Origin: Strigamia acuminata
Lineage: Eukaryota; Arthropoda; Chilopoda; Geophilomorpha; Linotaeniidae
DNA: 64,000 nt
NCBI GenBank assembly: GCA_949358305.1
Contig: OX442320.1
Coordinates: 312,501 to 376,500 of the forward strand
Direction: 5' to 3'
The notes beneath the pieces are model-generated. The model ran no database searches, was not told where the DNA came from, and saw only the letters and a program-made list of their open reading frames with translations. Below are positions 1 through 12,530 of the stretch, piece after piece. The stretch's first letter is position 1, and every line of letters starts with the position of its first letter. The translations under genes were made by a program, and so were the position numbers.

Positions 1-1
1 C

Positions 2-2953
2 TCCTAGATCTTCAAACTTGTCTGCACGCATGTGGAAATCCTTATCTTTGAGTGCGTCAAAGACATCTGCCTTTGATGATGCCCACTTGACGAGAGGCAT
101 CTTTCCCTCGTCAAGGATCCTGCGTAGATTGACACAGTGCGTAACTGTCTCTTGGGTTCCATCGGCCCCGGACGTCAAGTCGTCCATGTAGATGCCCTTA
201 TCGAGGGCGTCTGCCTCTTTGGGGAAAAGCACCAAATACAATCGCCCTTGCGCGCGGATGACAGCGCACAACAAGAATGGCGAAGAATTCACCCCGAAAG
301 GGACGACTATCATTCTTAAAACGACCAGGTGATCCCACAAATTCTGCCAAGAATATCCTTCTTGGAAATATTCTTCTGAGACCCAAAGGAACCGCAAAAA
401 ATCGCAGTGGTCAGGATTAATCAGCACTTGCAGGAAAGCCTGCTTGATGTCTGCTATCGCCACTACACAAAAAAGGCGAAAACGGATCATAACTGGGACA
501 ATATCCGGATTTAAAGAAGGGCCAGGATACAGACAGTCGTTCAGCGAAGGTAGCCCCTTCTTCGCCGACGACGCGTTGAAAACGACACGGAACTTGGTCG
601 TTTCCCGGTCCTCCTTGATCACTGGATGGTGCGGAATAACATAAACTCCAGTTTTCTTGTATCTCTCTGCAAGAGGTACTACTTCCGCGTGCTCTTCTTT
701 GACGTAGTCCCACATGGCTTTGTTATAACGTTCCTTGTGGTCGCTGTTACTATCAATTCGCCTAAGCGTATGTGATAGTTGGTTCAGAGCCAACTCCCAG
801 TTTGACTCCAAAGCCCCGATCTTATCGTTAAAGGGCAAGCAAACTTGGTAGCGACCATCATCCATTCGCTTGTGAGACTTCTCAAAGCGATCTCGAACAA
901 AATCTGAATCGCGTTCGCCAGCGGTAATTCCAACAGCCTCCAAACTCCAAAGCTTTTCCAAGTCACGGTCAGTCTTAATCTCACAGGTGTTGCAGCAAGA
1001 AACGTCACGCGAGCTCTCGGAGAAGACATCTGTCGACCCAGCGGCTCCTGACAACACCCAACCAAAAATGGTATTGATCAAACCCAAGCGGTTATCAAGA
1101 CGTTTCCGTCCGTCAAGGCAGATTTCCCACCAAACATCAACTCCAAGCAAGATATCAACATTGCCTGCAGTCGAAGGTAAGTCTTCAGCCAATTCGAACC
1201 CCAAATCTTTAACCTTCTGAATGGTATCAGGGCTGGCTATCCCATACACATGCGGTAGGCTTCTTGCACTTAAAGCCGTCACCTTGAGCTCTCTGGCTCC
1301 GTGTCTAGACTGAAGGAGTAGCTTGTAAACGTCGTAAGACGTCGATCCAGCATTATCCTCTTCATTGAGGCGTTGGGCTGTGGCTTCGATTGACCCGCAA
1401 CTCTTCAACCGTATCCGGTCGGCTACACTCTTTAAAATGTAGGACCGATGGCTGCCCGGATCTAACATGCCACGTATCGTGTGCGAACCTCCAGACTTTG
1501 TTTTTAACTCCGCTGTGAATATCATCAACTGAAGTGTTGAGGAGATCGCCAAGGAAACGTTCGCGCTCACGTCCTTGGGCTTCTCTATCCCACCTCCACT
1601 TCCTGTGTTCAATTTCCTGCAGATGGACGAATGATGTCGTCCGCCGCAAGTCCTACAGCTGGTTTTAACCTGGCACCGCATTGCCCTGTGTCCTTCTTGC
1701 AGGCAATTGAAGCAAAGTCGGTTCTGTTGAATGATCGTGGTCTTCTCTGCCACGCTCATTTCCTTCCTACAGAAAGTGTTAGCATGACCTTCTTTGCAAA
1801 AAATGCAAATTGCGCTTCCCACGATCAGCTTTGGGCTAAAAGACTCTTTGGCTTTTTTGGACGTGGCGCAGGTGGACATCGTGCCCTTGCGTTGATCCTT
1901 ATCCTTGTCGGAACTTCCAGACTTGTCTTTTTTAGTTGCAAGACCTCCTGCCCCCATGACATCTTCCATCTGCTCCAAGAGCTGAACTTCAGCCGCAAAA
2001 AAATTCAAGATTGTCACTAAATTTGAGGTCTTAGCCCCTTGCTGCTGGTAAAACCTCATCACCATGGCAGGTGGAAATTTCCTCAGCACGTCGGGTGCCA
2101 GAAGCAGACCAGCAGTCTGTACTGGAACGCTCAACTGCTCCAGCAAGCGGATAGCAGTGGACACCTTGGTCAACTGTGTACGGACAGCTTTGACCGGATG
2201 CAATTCCGTAACCTGTCTCATATCCCTTATGGACTTGACCAATGCCACTCTCTGGGCTTCATCGTCCCCGTAGGAACGTTCCAACTCTTCTCTTGCCAAA
2301 TTGTAATTACCGTCCACTAAAGGGAATGCAGAGATCAGCATGGCAGCTTCTCCCGTGCACAGCGACTGCAAGTATTGCAACTTCTCAATTTCTGATAAAT
2401 CAGGGTTGCTGTGAACAGCAGAATCAAAGCTGCTTAGGAAGGGACGAAATGTCGTCACATCTCCATTGAATTTCCGCATTTCCAACTTAGGAAGCTTTGC
2501 ATTATTATGCCTTCTTGTCGATTGCGACAAGGTCTGGTTCAAAATCGAACTCTGAGACGTACTGGTCGTCAACGCTGAAGCATTTGCTGGATTTGCTGAC
2601 CAATGCGTCACGAACTTCTTTGACATTCGGGTTCTGTGCTTAAGAACCGAAATCGGTGTCTCTAACTCTTCGATTTCCCTTAGATTTGCCAAGTACTGAT
2701 CTCTTGTCAGGTTGGGCTGCATCGTGTTCAGGTCGTTTATCATTCTCATCATCTGTTCATCTGCAGCCATTTCTACAGCTTCCAGCTCGCCGGTATCTTT
2801 TAGTGTCAAGGACCTTCTCAAAAGCGCGTCCAAAGAGATCCCCAAAGTCGTGAACCTCCCAGACAACACGTCCATTTCTTCCGGCGGTTGTTGCTCAACC
2901 GTTGTTGGCGTTGTTCTCCCTGAACCTGACCTTGATCCACCTCCTGTAGCCAT
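2..2953 (-). CDS. BEL/Pao Gag-Pol polyprotein (Gag, protease, start of reverse transcriptase), partial
   Basis: I followed this minus-strand frame codon by codon from the ATG at 2953 to the window edge and found no stop in 984 codons. The Gag part carries a BEL/Pao-type domain (KFNGDVTTFRPFLSSFDSAV near residues 180-200) and three zinc knuckles ending at C445, including CX2CX4HX4C from C414. The protease follows with LDPGSHRSY (catalytic Asp about D498). The reverse transcriptase has ADIKQAF (D835) and YMDD (922-925). RNase H and integrase are expected further left. The product would form particles and copy the element's RNA in the cytoplasm. One continuous frame for Gag and Pol is usual in BEL/Pao. 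The start is the first in-frame ATG after the leader; the similar kinase element begins its frame with MAT as well. Confidence 0.9.
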   Translation of the reverse strand, partial: MATGGGSRSGSGRTTPTTVEQQPPEEMDVLSGRFTTLGISLDALLRRSLTLKDTGELEAVEMAADEQMMRMINDLNTMQPNLTRDQYLANLREIEELETPISVLKHRTRMSKKFVTHWSANPANASALTTSTSQSSILNQTLSQSTRRHNNAKLPKLEMRKFNGDVTTFRPFLSSFDSAVHSNPDLSEIEKLQYLQSLCTGEAAMLISAFPLVDGNYNLAREELERSYGDDEAQRVALVKSIRDMRQVTELHPVKAVRTQLTKVSTAIRLLEQLSVPVQTAGLLLAPDVLRKFPPAMVMRFYQQQGAKTSNLVTILNFFAAEVQLLEQMEDVMGAGGLATKKDKSGSSDKDKDQRKGTMSTCATSKKAKESFSPKLIVGSAICIFCKEGHANTFCRKEMSVAEKTTIIQQNRLCFNCLQEGHRAMRCQVKTSCRTCGGRHHSSICRKLNTGSGGGIEKPKDVSANVSLAISSTLQLMIFTAELKTKSGGSHTIRGMLDPGSHRSYILKSVADRIRLKSCGSIEATAQRLNEEDNAGSTSYDVYKLLLQSRHGARELKVTALSARSLPHVYGIASPDTIQKVKDLGFELAEDLPSTAGNVDILLGVDVWWEICLDGRKRLDNRLGLINTIFGWVLSGAAGSTDVFSESSRDVSCCNTCEIKTDRDLEKLWSLEAVGITAGERDSDFVRDRFEKSHKRMDDGRYQVCLPFNDKIGALESNWELALNQLSHTLRRIDSNSDHKERYNKAMWDYVKEEHAEVVPLAERYKKTGVYVIPHHPVIKEDRETTKFRVVFNASSAKKGLPSLNDCLYPGPSLNPDIVPVMIRFRLFCVVAIADIKQAFLQVLINPDHCDFLRFLWVSEEYFQEGYSWQNLWDHLVVLRMIVVPFGVNSSPFLLCAVIRAQGRLYLVLFPKEADALDKGIYMDDLTSGADGTQETVTHCVNLRRILDEGKMPLVKWASSKADVFDALKDKDFHMRADKFEDLG

Positions 2954-3695
2954 GTCAAACCTGGAATGGCAGAAAGTGAAGACAATCAGTCAGTCAAAAA
3001 CCAAAGACACACAACTCTAAACACAGGTGATATTTGGACAAACAATGACCAAATACACTAACTGCTCAACTAAACCGCTATTGATCTGAATGATATACAG
3101 ACAGACTCACTGTAAGCTCTATGCTACTAAAGATCTGAGTGGCGCAACACCCAGTCTCTAATTCCTATAGTAGACTAATTCCTGTTAACTGCTAAACTCT
3201 CTAAACTCCTAAGGATTTGAGTGATGCAACACCCAAAAACTCTAAGCTGTCAAGCAGACTCTTTTAACTACTAGGCTATCTAAATTCTCCCCTGCCTAAG
3301 CAGTTATAGTGGAGAAAAACTTAAACTTTAACTTAAACACGAAAATGCACACTTCCCCTCCCCCCAGAAGGGACACATCAAAAAACCCAAAAAACAGCCC
3401 ACCAAAATACACTTTATAAACTAAAACTGTTCTTCTTCTTTCAGGCTGTAGCGGTTCAACTTGCACATTGCGTTGTGTTTGACTTGGCAGACTCAGGACG
3501 TCAATGTCCGCTCTCACGTGACTCTCTGGCGTGCGCACTTGATGCCGGTCGCTCACGGAACCAGCCGTACAAACAAACCAACTGGCACGCACCAAACCAC
3601 TTGAATCACTTGCTGAACGTCCGAATGACCTCTTTTTCATGCACGCTGTACACACGCGCATGAAATCCTGGTCACGGCACCAAAAAACAGCTCCC
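2954..3695 (-). other. 5' leader of the BEL/Pao element
   Basis: Untranslated stretch between the 5' LTR and the Gag start. It holds the primer site next to the LTR, and a 17-bp motif at 3465-3481 (acattgcgttgtgtttg on the plus strand) that recurs in the leader of the kinase element at 34926-34942. Two imperfect copies of a short phrase, gagtggcgcaacaccca near 3138 and gagtgatgcaacaccca near 3220, form a diverged direct repeat. The 184-residue frame over 3296-3850 crosses leader and LTR and is not credible as a gene. Confidence 0.7.
3665..3682 (-). other. Primer-binding site of the BEL/Pao element
   Basis: On the minus strand the sequence is TGGTGCCGTGACCAGGAT, beginning with the TGG expected opposite a tRNA CCA end. 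It lies about 13 nt inside the proposed LTR end. The kinase element has a near-identical site at 35208-35227. I do not assign the tRNA. Confidence 0.65.
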
Positions 3696-5267
3696 TGTAG
3701 CAAACAACCTTGGATCTCACAGGAAAAAACTGGCGAATTGGTCACCAAACTCTGGAAACCGCCCGAGACTGTATAGTGGTTGAAGAGACAAGTTGAAATC
3801 CTCTCTCTGAGCATAAGCCTAACTTGAAGAAGGGTTAGGCCTGACTGCATGAAACTAGGCCTGACTGCATTTAGATGAAGTGATTGGCAAAACCTCTTTA
3901 GCTACTGGGTAGAAATTCCGTGCTCCCAGGGAGGAGGAGAGCAGGCAAAGCTCTCTACTCACAAGTCATCATGATTGTTGAAGTAAAAGAAACCCAGGAA
4001 TAAATTATCCAAAGAAGGAGGAAAAATATCAACTGGTTTTAATACTTAACAACTGATAACAACTGTTGCTTCTTTAGCAACCTACTCTTAACAACTGGTC
4101 ACCTGATTACAATAAATGTCAGTGACCAAACAATACAGATTTGAATAATAACAATAGTGCCGACAAGGTTTCCGTATATCTACAACAGATGTCAAACTTA
4201 ACATAAATAAAGACAAAACTTAACCTAACACCTTGATAACAGTATGACCTGTGCAAACAGCACTTCACTTAAACTTAACAAATAATTCAAAGGCTAAAAC
4301 TAACATTAGTTACACTCAAAACACAATGCTGAGCCCAAACCCAATCACCACCAAAAGAGGGCGCAACGTGTCACAGTTTTAACCCCTTAACAACCATGCA
4401 ATAACAAAAGTAAAAGCTTAGATTAACATCAACTAATATTGGTAAATATACAAACAATAACTAGTAAATATTCCCTATGTCCAGGTTCCATTAAAACCCC
4501 AAAAGAAACAATGACAGGGCACCAGTGCAGCACCAAATCTAAGATGGCGACCATGCAACTGCTAAAATGACGTGAATGGAGCCAGACAAGGTCGCGAGCG
4601 ACTCACAGGCCTTCTCAACGATGGATCTGCGTCCTAGAACGGTCAGTACAACTTTCCCAGTGCTTGGACATTGAAACCCGACCGATTCAACTCATTTGCA
4701 GGACCCATACGACCACGAGAGGCGTCGCAAGGCGTGCGCTCACGCCCGACGCTCGCAAACGCTCACAAACGATGTCCAACGTCCATCCAGCGACCCAAGA
4801 CACCTGTGGACTACCTTAAACACCAATACAAGTTAGTATAAATTAAATTACCAGTGAAACAAGCACTAAAACTGCAATTGTGCTTATTTCAAGTTCTCCT
4901 GTTTCCCAGCTCACTTATGCTATGGCGGCCATCTTGCCGATGCACGCCTATCTCTCTCACAAGTGAACTGGAAACAGGAGAAAACTTATAAATACTAGAA
5001 ATAACACAAACAAGTGAAAAAGACACATAAAACAATGCCAAAAGACTAAAAACACAACTTCCAAACATTCCAGGTGTGGCAAGCGAAGTGACAACCCCCT
5101 TGAACTTCCAGGATCGTGACAACAAGGCAGCAAACCAACTGGACATGTCAGATAAGAGTTGCAAATCTATTCAAACTTGACAACAAAATTAAAAAGCCTT
5201 TTCTCTCTTTCAGAAAATAAACAACGTGAAATCTCCAGATCTTTTTGTTGCGTTCTTGCTCGCAACA
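3696..5267 (-). repeat. 5' LTR of the BEL/Pao element (about 1572 bp)
   Basis: The outer end is exact: the minus strand starts TGTTGCGAGCAAG where satellite stops at 5268. The inner end is inferred from the TG (plus strand) at 3696, next to the primer site, giving TG...CA termini; without the second LTR it could be off by a few bases. Near the outer end, TGTTGCG (5246-5252) and CGCAACA (5261-5267) form an inverted repeat. The block actggaaacagg at 4967-4978 is shared with the kinase element's LTR (31059-31070). A 15-bp direct repeat, taggcctgactgcat, occurs at 3836-3850 and 3856-3870. YY1/Pho-like sequences are at 4541-4549 and 4924-4936. Confidence 0.75.
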
Positions 5268-8200
5268 GAGACATTGGTCTTGTGGTGTTTGTGCTAAGTC
5301 AACTATGATGAGATCAAAAGTCTATTCTCCCAAATCATTGCTTGGATGTTTCTAAAACTTACATTGGAGCCTTCTACTAAGGTTTAAACACTATTTCTGA
5401 ACATTCAGAGACATTGATCTTGTGGTCTTTGTGCTAAGTCAACTGCAATGTGAAATAAGCTCAAAATTTTTTTTTCAAAATTTATTGCTTGGATGTTGCT
5501 AAAACTTACATTGAAGGCTTCTACTAAGGTTTAAACACTATTTCTGAACATTCAGAGACATTGGACTTGTGGTGTTTGTGCTAAGTCAACCGTGATGAGA
5601 TCAAAAGTCTATTCTCCCAAATCATTGCTTGGATGTTTCTAAAACTTACATTGGAGCCTTCTACTAAGGTTTAAACACTATTTCTGAACATTCAGAGACA
5701 TTGGTCTTGTGGTGTTTGTGCTAAGTCAACTATGATGAGATCAAAAGTCTATTCTCCCAAATGATTGCTTGGATGTTTCTAAAACTTACATTGGAGCCTT
5801 CTACTAAGGTTTAAACACTATTTCTGAACATTCAGAGACATTGGTCTTGTGGTGTTTGTGCTAAGTTAACTGTGATGAGATCAAAAGTCTATTCTCGCAA
5901 ATCATTGCTTGGATGTTGCTAAAACTTCCCTTGAAGTCTTCTACTAAGGTTTAAACACTATTTCTGAACATTCAGAGACATTGGTCTTGTGGTGTTTGTG
6001 CTAAGTCAACTGCGATGTGAAATGAGCTCAAAATTTTTTTTTCAAAATTTATTGCTTGGATGTTGCTAAAACTTTCATTGGAGCCTTCTACTAAGGTTTA
6101 AACACTATTTCTGAACATTCAGAGACATTGGTCTTGTGGTGTTTGTGCTAAGTCAACTGTGATGAGATCAAAAGTCTATTCTCCCAAATCATTGCTTGGA
6201 TGTTTCTAAAACTTACATTGGAGCCTTCTACTAAGGTTTAAACACTATTTCTGAACATTCAGAGACATTGATCTTGTGGTCTTTGTGCTAAGTCAACTGC
6301 AATGTGAAATAAGCTCAAAATTTTTTTTTCAAAATTTATTGCTTGGATGTTGCTAAAACTTACATTGAAGGCTTCTACTAAGGTTTAAACACTATTTCTG
6401 AACATTCAGAGACATTGGACTTGTGGTGTTTGTGCTAAGTCAACCGTGATGAGATCAAAAGTCTATTCTCCCAAATCATTGCTTGGATGTTTCTAAAACT
6501 TACATTGGAGCCTTCTACTAAGGTTTAAACACTATTTCTGAACATTCAGAGACATTGGTCTTGTGGTGTTTGTGCTAAGTCAACTATGATGAGATCAAAA
6601 GTCTATTCTCCCAAATGATTGCTTGGATGTTTCTAAAACTTACATTGGAGCCTTCTACTAAGGTTTAAACACTATTTCTGAACATTCAGAGACATTGGTC
6701 TTGTGGTGTTTGTGCTAAGTCAACTATGATGAGATCAAAAGTCTATTCTCCCAAATGATTGCTTGGATGTTTCTAAAACTTACATTGGAGCCTTCTACTA
6801 AGGTTTAAACACTATTTCTGAACATTCAGAGACATTGGTCTTGTGGTGTTTGTGCTAAGTCAACTATGATGAGATCAAAAGTCTATTCTCCCAAATCATT
6901 GCTTGGATGTTTCTAAAACTTACATTGGAGCCTTCTACTAAGGTTTAAACACTATTTCTGAACATTCAGAGACATTGGTCTTGTGGTGTTTGTGCTAAGT
7001 CAACTGCGATGTAAAATGAGCTCAAAATTTTTTTTTCAAAATTTATTGCTTGGATGTTGCTAAAACTTACATTGGAGCCTTCTACTAAGGTTTAAACACT
7101 ATTTCTGAATATTCAGAGACATTGGTCTTGTGGTGTTTGTGCTAAGTCAACTGTGATGAGATCAAAAGTCTATTCTCCCAAATCATTGCTTGGATGTTTC
7201 TAAAACTTACATTGGAGCCTTCTACTAAGGTTTAAACACTATTTCTGAACATTCAGAGACATTGGTCTTGTGGTGTTTGTGCTAAGTCAACTATGATGAG
7301 ATCAAAAGTCTATTCTCCCAAATGATTGCTTGGATGTTTCTAAAACTTACATTGGAGCCTTCTACTAAGGTTTAAACACTATTTCTGAACATTCAGAGAC
7401 ATTGGTCTTGTGGTGTTTGTGCTAAGTTAACTGTGATGAGATCAAAAGTCTATTCTCGCAAATCATTGCTTGGATGTTGCTAAAACTTCCCTTGAAGTCT
7501 TCTACTAAGGTTTAAACACTATTTCTGAACATTCAGAGACATTGGTCTTGTGGTGTTTGTGCTAAGTCAACTGCGATGTGAAATGAGCTCAAAATTTTTT
7601 TTTCAAAATTTATTGCTTGGATGTTGCTAAAACTTTCATTGGAGCCTTCTACTAAGGTTTAAACACTATTTCTGAACATTCAGAGACATTGGTCTTGTGG
7701 TGTTTGTGCTAAGTCAACTGTGATGAGATCAAAAGTCTATTCTCCCAAATCATTGCTTGGATGTTTCTAAAACTTACATTGGAGCCTTCTACTAAGGTTT
7801 AAACACTATTTCTGAACATTCAGAGACATTGGTCTTGTGGTGTTTGTGCTAAGTCAACTACGATGAGATCAAAAGTCTATTCTCCCAAATCATTGCTTGG
7901 ATGTTTCTAAAACTTACATTGGAGCCTTCTACTAAGGTTTAAACACTATTTCTGAACATTCAGAGACATTGGTCTTGTGGTGTTTGTGCTAAGTCAACTA
8001 TGATGAGATCAAAAGTCTATTCTCCCAAATCATTGCTTGGATGTTTCTAAAACTTACATTGGAGCCTTCTACTAAGGTTTAAACACTATTTCTGAACATT
8101 CAGAGACATTGGTCTTGTGGTGTTTGTGCTAAGTCAACTGCGATGTAAAATGAGCTCAAAATTTTTTTTTCAAAATTTATTGCTTGGATGTTGCTAAAAC

Positions 8201-11200
8201 TTACATTGGAGCCTTCTACTAAGGTTTAAACACTATTTCTGAATATTCAGAGACATTGGTCTTGTGGTGTTTGTGCTAAGTCAACTGTGATGAGATCAAA
8301 AGTCTATTCTCCCAAATCATTGCTTGGATGTTTCTAAAACTTACATTGGAGCCTTCTACTAAGGTTTAAACACTATTTCTGAACATTCAGAGACATTGAT
8401 CTTGTGGTGTTTGTGCTAAGTCAACTATGATGAGATCAAAAGTCTATTCTCCCAAATGATTGCTTGGATGTTTCTAAAACTTACATTGGAGCCTTCTACT
8501 AAGGTTTAAACACTATTTCTGAACATTCAGAGACATTGGTCTTGTGGTGTTTGTGCTAAGTTAACTGTGATGAGATCAAAAGTCTATTCTCGCAAATCAT
8601 TGCTTGGATGTTGCTAAAACTTCTCTTGAAGTCTTCTACTAAGGTTTAAACACTATTTCTGAACATTTAGAGACATTGGTCTTGTGGTGTTTGTGCTAAG
8701 TCAACTGCGATGTGAAATGAGCTCAAAATTTTTTTTTTTCAAAATTTATTGCTTGGATGTTGCTAAAACCTACATTGGAGCCTTCTACTAAGGTTTAAAC
8801 ACTATTTCTGAACATTCAGAGACATTGGTCTTGTGGTGTTTGTGCTAAGTCAACTATGATGAGATCAAAAGTCTATTCTCCCAAATGATTGCTTGGATGT
8901 TTCTAAAACTTACATTGGAGCCTTCTACTAAGGTTTAAACACTATTTCTGAACATTCAGAGACATTGGTCTTGTGGTGTTTGTGCTAAGTTAACTGTGAT
9001 GAGATCAAAAGTCTATTCTCGCAAATCATTGCTTGGATGTTGCTAAAACTTCCCTTGAAGTCTTCTACTAAGGTTTAAACACTATTTCTGAACATTCAGA
9101 GACATTGGTCTTGTGGTGTTTGTGCTAAGTCAACTGCGATGTGAAATGAGCTCAAAATTTTTTTTTCAAAATTTATTGCTTGGATGTTGCTAAAACTTTC
9201 ATTGGAGCCTTCTACTAAGGTTTAAACACTATTTCTGAACATTCAGAGACATTGGTCTTGTGGTGTTTGTGCTAAGTCAACTGTGATGAGATCAAAAGTC
9301 TATTCTCCCAAATCATTGCTTGGATGTTTCTAAAACTTACATTGGAGCCTTCTACTAAGGTTTAAACACTATTTCTGAACATTCAGAGACATTGGTCTTG
9401 TGGTGTTTGTGCTAAGTCAACTATGATGAGATCAAAAGTCTATTCTCCCAAATCATTGCTTGGATGTTTCTAAAACTTACATTGGAGCCTTCTACTAAGG
9501 TTTAAACACTATTTCTGAACATTCAGAGACATTGATCTTGTGGTCTTTGTGCTAAGTCAACTGCAATGTGAAATAAGCTCAAAATTTTTTTTTCAAAATT
9601 TATTGCTTGGATGTTGCTAAAACTTACATTGAAGGCTTCTACTAAGGTTTAAACACTATTTCTGAACATTCAGAGACATTGGACTTGTGGTGTTTGTGCT
9701 AAGTCAACCGTGATGAGATCAAAAGTCTATTCTCCCAAATCATTGCTTGGATGTTTCTAAAACTTACATTGGAGCCTTCTACTAAGGTTTAAACACTATT
9801 TCTGAACATTCAGAGACATTGGTCTTGTGGTGTTTGTGCTAAGTCAACTATGATGAGATCAAAAGTCTATTCTCCCAAATGATTGCTTGGATGTTTCTAA
9901 AACTTACATTGGAGCCTTCTACTAAGGTTTAAACACTATTTCTGAACATTCAGAGACATTGGTCTTGTGGTGTTTGTGCTAAGTTAACTGTGATGAGATC
10001 AAAAGTCTATTCTCGCAAATCATTGCTTGGATGTTGCTAAAACTTCCCTTGAAGTCTTCTACTAAGGTTTAAACACTATTTCTGAACATTCAGAGACATT
10101 GGTCTTGTGGTGTTTGTGCTAAGTCAACTGCGATGTGAAATGAGCTCAAAATTTTTTTTTCAAAATTTATTGCTTGGATGTTGCTAAAACTTTCATTGGA
10201 GCCTTCTACTAAGGTTTAAACACTATTTCTGAACATTCAGAGACATTGGTCTTGTGGTGTTTGTGCTAAGTCAACTGTGATGAGATCAAAAGTCTATTCT
10301 CCCAAATCATTGCTTGGATGTTTCTAAAACTTACATTGGAGCCTTCTACTAAGGTTTAAACACTATTTCTGAACATTCAGAGACATTGGTCTTGTGGTGT
10401 TTGTGCTAAGTCAACTATGATGAGATCAAAAGTCTATTCTCCCAAATCATTGCTTGGATGTTTCTAAAACTTACATTGGAGCCTTCTACTAAGGTTTAAA
10501 CACTATTTCTGAACATTCAGAGACATTGGTCTTGTGGTGTTTGTGCTAAGTCAACTGCGATGTAAAATGAGCTCAAAATTTTTTTTTCAAAATTTATTGC
10601 TTGGATGTTGCTAAAACTTACATTGGAGCCTTCTACTAAGGTTTAAACACTATTTCTGAATATTCAGAGACATTGGTCTTGTGGTGTTTGTGCTAAGTCA
10701 ACTGTGATGAGATCAAAAGTCTATTCTCCCAAATCATTGCTTGGATGTTTCTAAAACTTACATTGGAGCCTTCTACTAAGGTTTAAACACTATTTCTGAA
10801 CATTCAGAGACATTGATCTTGTGGTGTTTGTGCTAAGTCAACTATGATGAGATCAAAAGTCTATTCTCCCAAATGATTGCTTGGATGTTTCTAAAACTTA
10901 CATTGGAGCCTTCTACTAAGGTTTAAACACTATTTCTGAACATTCAGAGACATTGGTCTTGTGGTGTTTGTGCTAAGTTAACTGTGATGAGATCAAAAGT
11001 CTATTCTCGCAAATCATTGCTTGGATGTTGCTAAAACTTCTCTTGAAGTCTTCTACTAAGGTTTAAACACTATTTCTGAACATTTAGAGACATTGGTCTT
11101 GTGGTGTTTGTGCTAAGTCAACTGCGATGTGAAATGAGCTCAAAATTTTTTTTTTTCAAAATTTATTGCTTGGATGTTGCTAAAACCTACATTGGAGCCT

Positions 11201-12530
11201 TCTACTAAGGTTTAAACACTATTTCTGAACATTCAGAGACATTGGTCTTGTGGTGTTTGTGCTAAGTTAACTGTGATGAGATCAAAAGTCTATTCTCGCA
11301 AATCATTGCTTGGATGTTGCTAAAACTTCCCTTGAAGTCTTCTACTAAGGTTTAAACACTATTTCTGAACATTCAGAGACATTGGTCTTGTGGTGTTTGT
11401 GCTAAGTCAACTGCGATGTGAAATGAGCTCAAAATTTTTTTTTCAAAATTTATTGCTTGGATGTTGCTAAAACTTACATTGGAGCCTTCTACTAAGGTTT
11501 AAACACTATTTCTGAATATTCAGAGACATTGGTCTTGTGGTGTTTGTGCTAAGTCAACTGTGATGAGATCAAAAGTCTATTCTCCCAAATCATTGCTTGG
11601 ATGTTTCTAAAACTTACATTGGAGCCTTCTACTAAGGTTTAAACACTATTTCTGAACATTCAGAGACATTGATCTTGTGGTGTTTGTGCTAAGTCAACTA
11701 TGATGAGATCAAAAGTCTATTCTCCCAAATGATTGCTTGGATGTTTCTAAAACTTACATTGGAGCCTTCTACTAAGGTTTAAACACTATTTCTGAACATT
11801 CAGAGACATTGGTCTTGTGGTGTTTGTGCTAAGTTAACTGTGATGAGATCAAAAGTCTATTCTCGCAAATCATTGCTTGGATGTTGCTAAAACTTCTCTT
11901 GAAGTCTTCTACTAAGGTTTAAACACTATTTCTGAACATTTAGAGACATTGGTCTTGTGGTGTTTGTGCTAAGTCAACTGCGATGTGAAATGAGCTCAAA
12001 ATTTTTTTTTTTCAAAATTTATTGCTTGGATGTTGCTAAAACCTACATTGGAGCCTTCTACTAAGGTTTAAACACTATTTCTGAACATTCAGAGACATTG
12101 GTCTTGTGGTGTTTGTGCTAAGTTAACTGTGATGAGATCAAAAGTCTATTCTCGCAAATCATTGCTTGGATGTTGCTAAAACTTCCCTTGAAGTCTTCTA
12201 CTAAGGTTTAAACACTATTTCTGAACATTCAGAGACATTGGTCTTGTGGTGTTTGTGCTAAGTCAACTGCGATGTGAAATGAGCTCAAAATTTTTTTTTC
12301 AAAATTTATTGCTTGGATGTTGCTAAAACTTACATTGGAGCCTTCTACTAAGGTTTAAACACTATTTCTGAATATTCAGAGACATTGGTCTTGTGGTGTT
12401 TGTGCTAAGTCAACTGTGATGAGATCAAAAGTCTATTCTCCCAAATCATTGCTTGGATGTTTCTAAAACTTACATTGGAGCCTTCTACTAAGGTTTAAAC
12501 ACTATTTCTGAACATTCAGAGACATTGGTC

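Larger units (their letters stand above)
1..5267 (-). mobile_element. BEL/Pao LTR retrotransposon, 5' part, truncated by the window edge
   Basis: Read on the minus strand, the element starts at 5267 with its 5' LTR, then a primer-binding site, a leader of about 700 bp, and one long frame for Gag, protease and reverse transcriptase that runs off the left edge. RNase H, integrase and the 3' LTR would lie beyond the window. The right boundary is clear because satellite begins abruptly at 5268 with gagacattgg, so the element sits inside or at the edge of the array. No target duplication can be checked. The frame is open throughout, so this copy may be intact. It resembles the thymidine kinase element at 29998-36588 in Gag, protease, primer site and LTR ends. 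Confidence 0.9.

Noticed and set aside
1631-2320. Plus-strand frames of 129 and 93 residues
   Set aside because: They are antisense shadows of the Gag-Pol frame, which has zinc knuckles, protease and reverse transcriptase motifs on the other strand.
3296-3850. 184-residue minus-strand frame
   Set aside because: It spans the BEL/Pao leader and LTR, has no recognisable domain, and overlaps the primer site; best explained as a chance frame.
4889-5164. 91-residue minus-strand frame with hydrophobic segments
   Set aside because: It lies inside the LTR and shows no family resemblance; a retroviral-type accessory gene is not supported.
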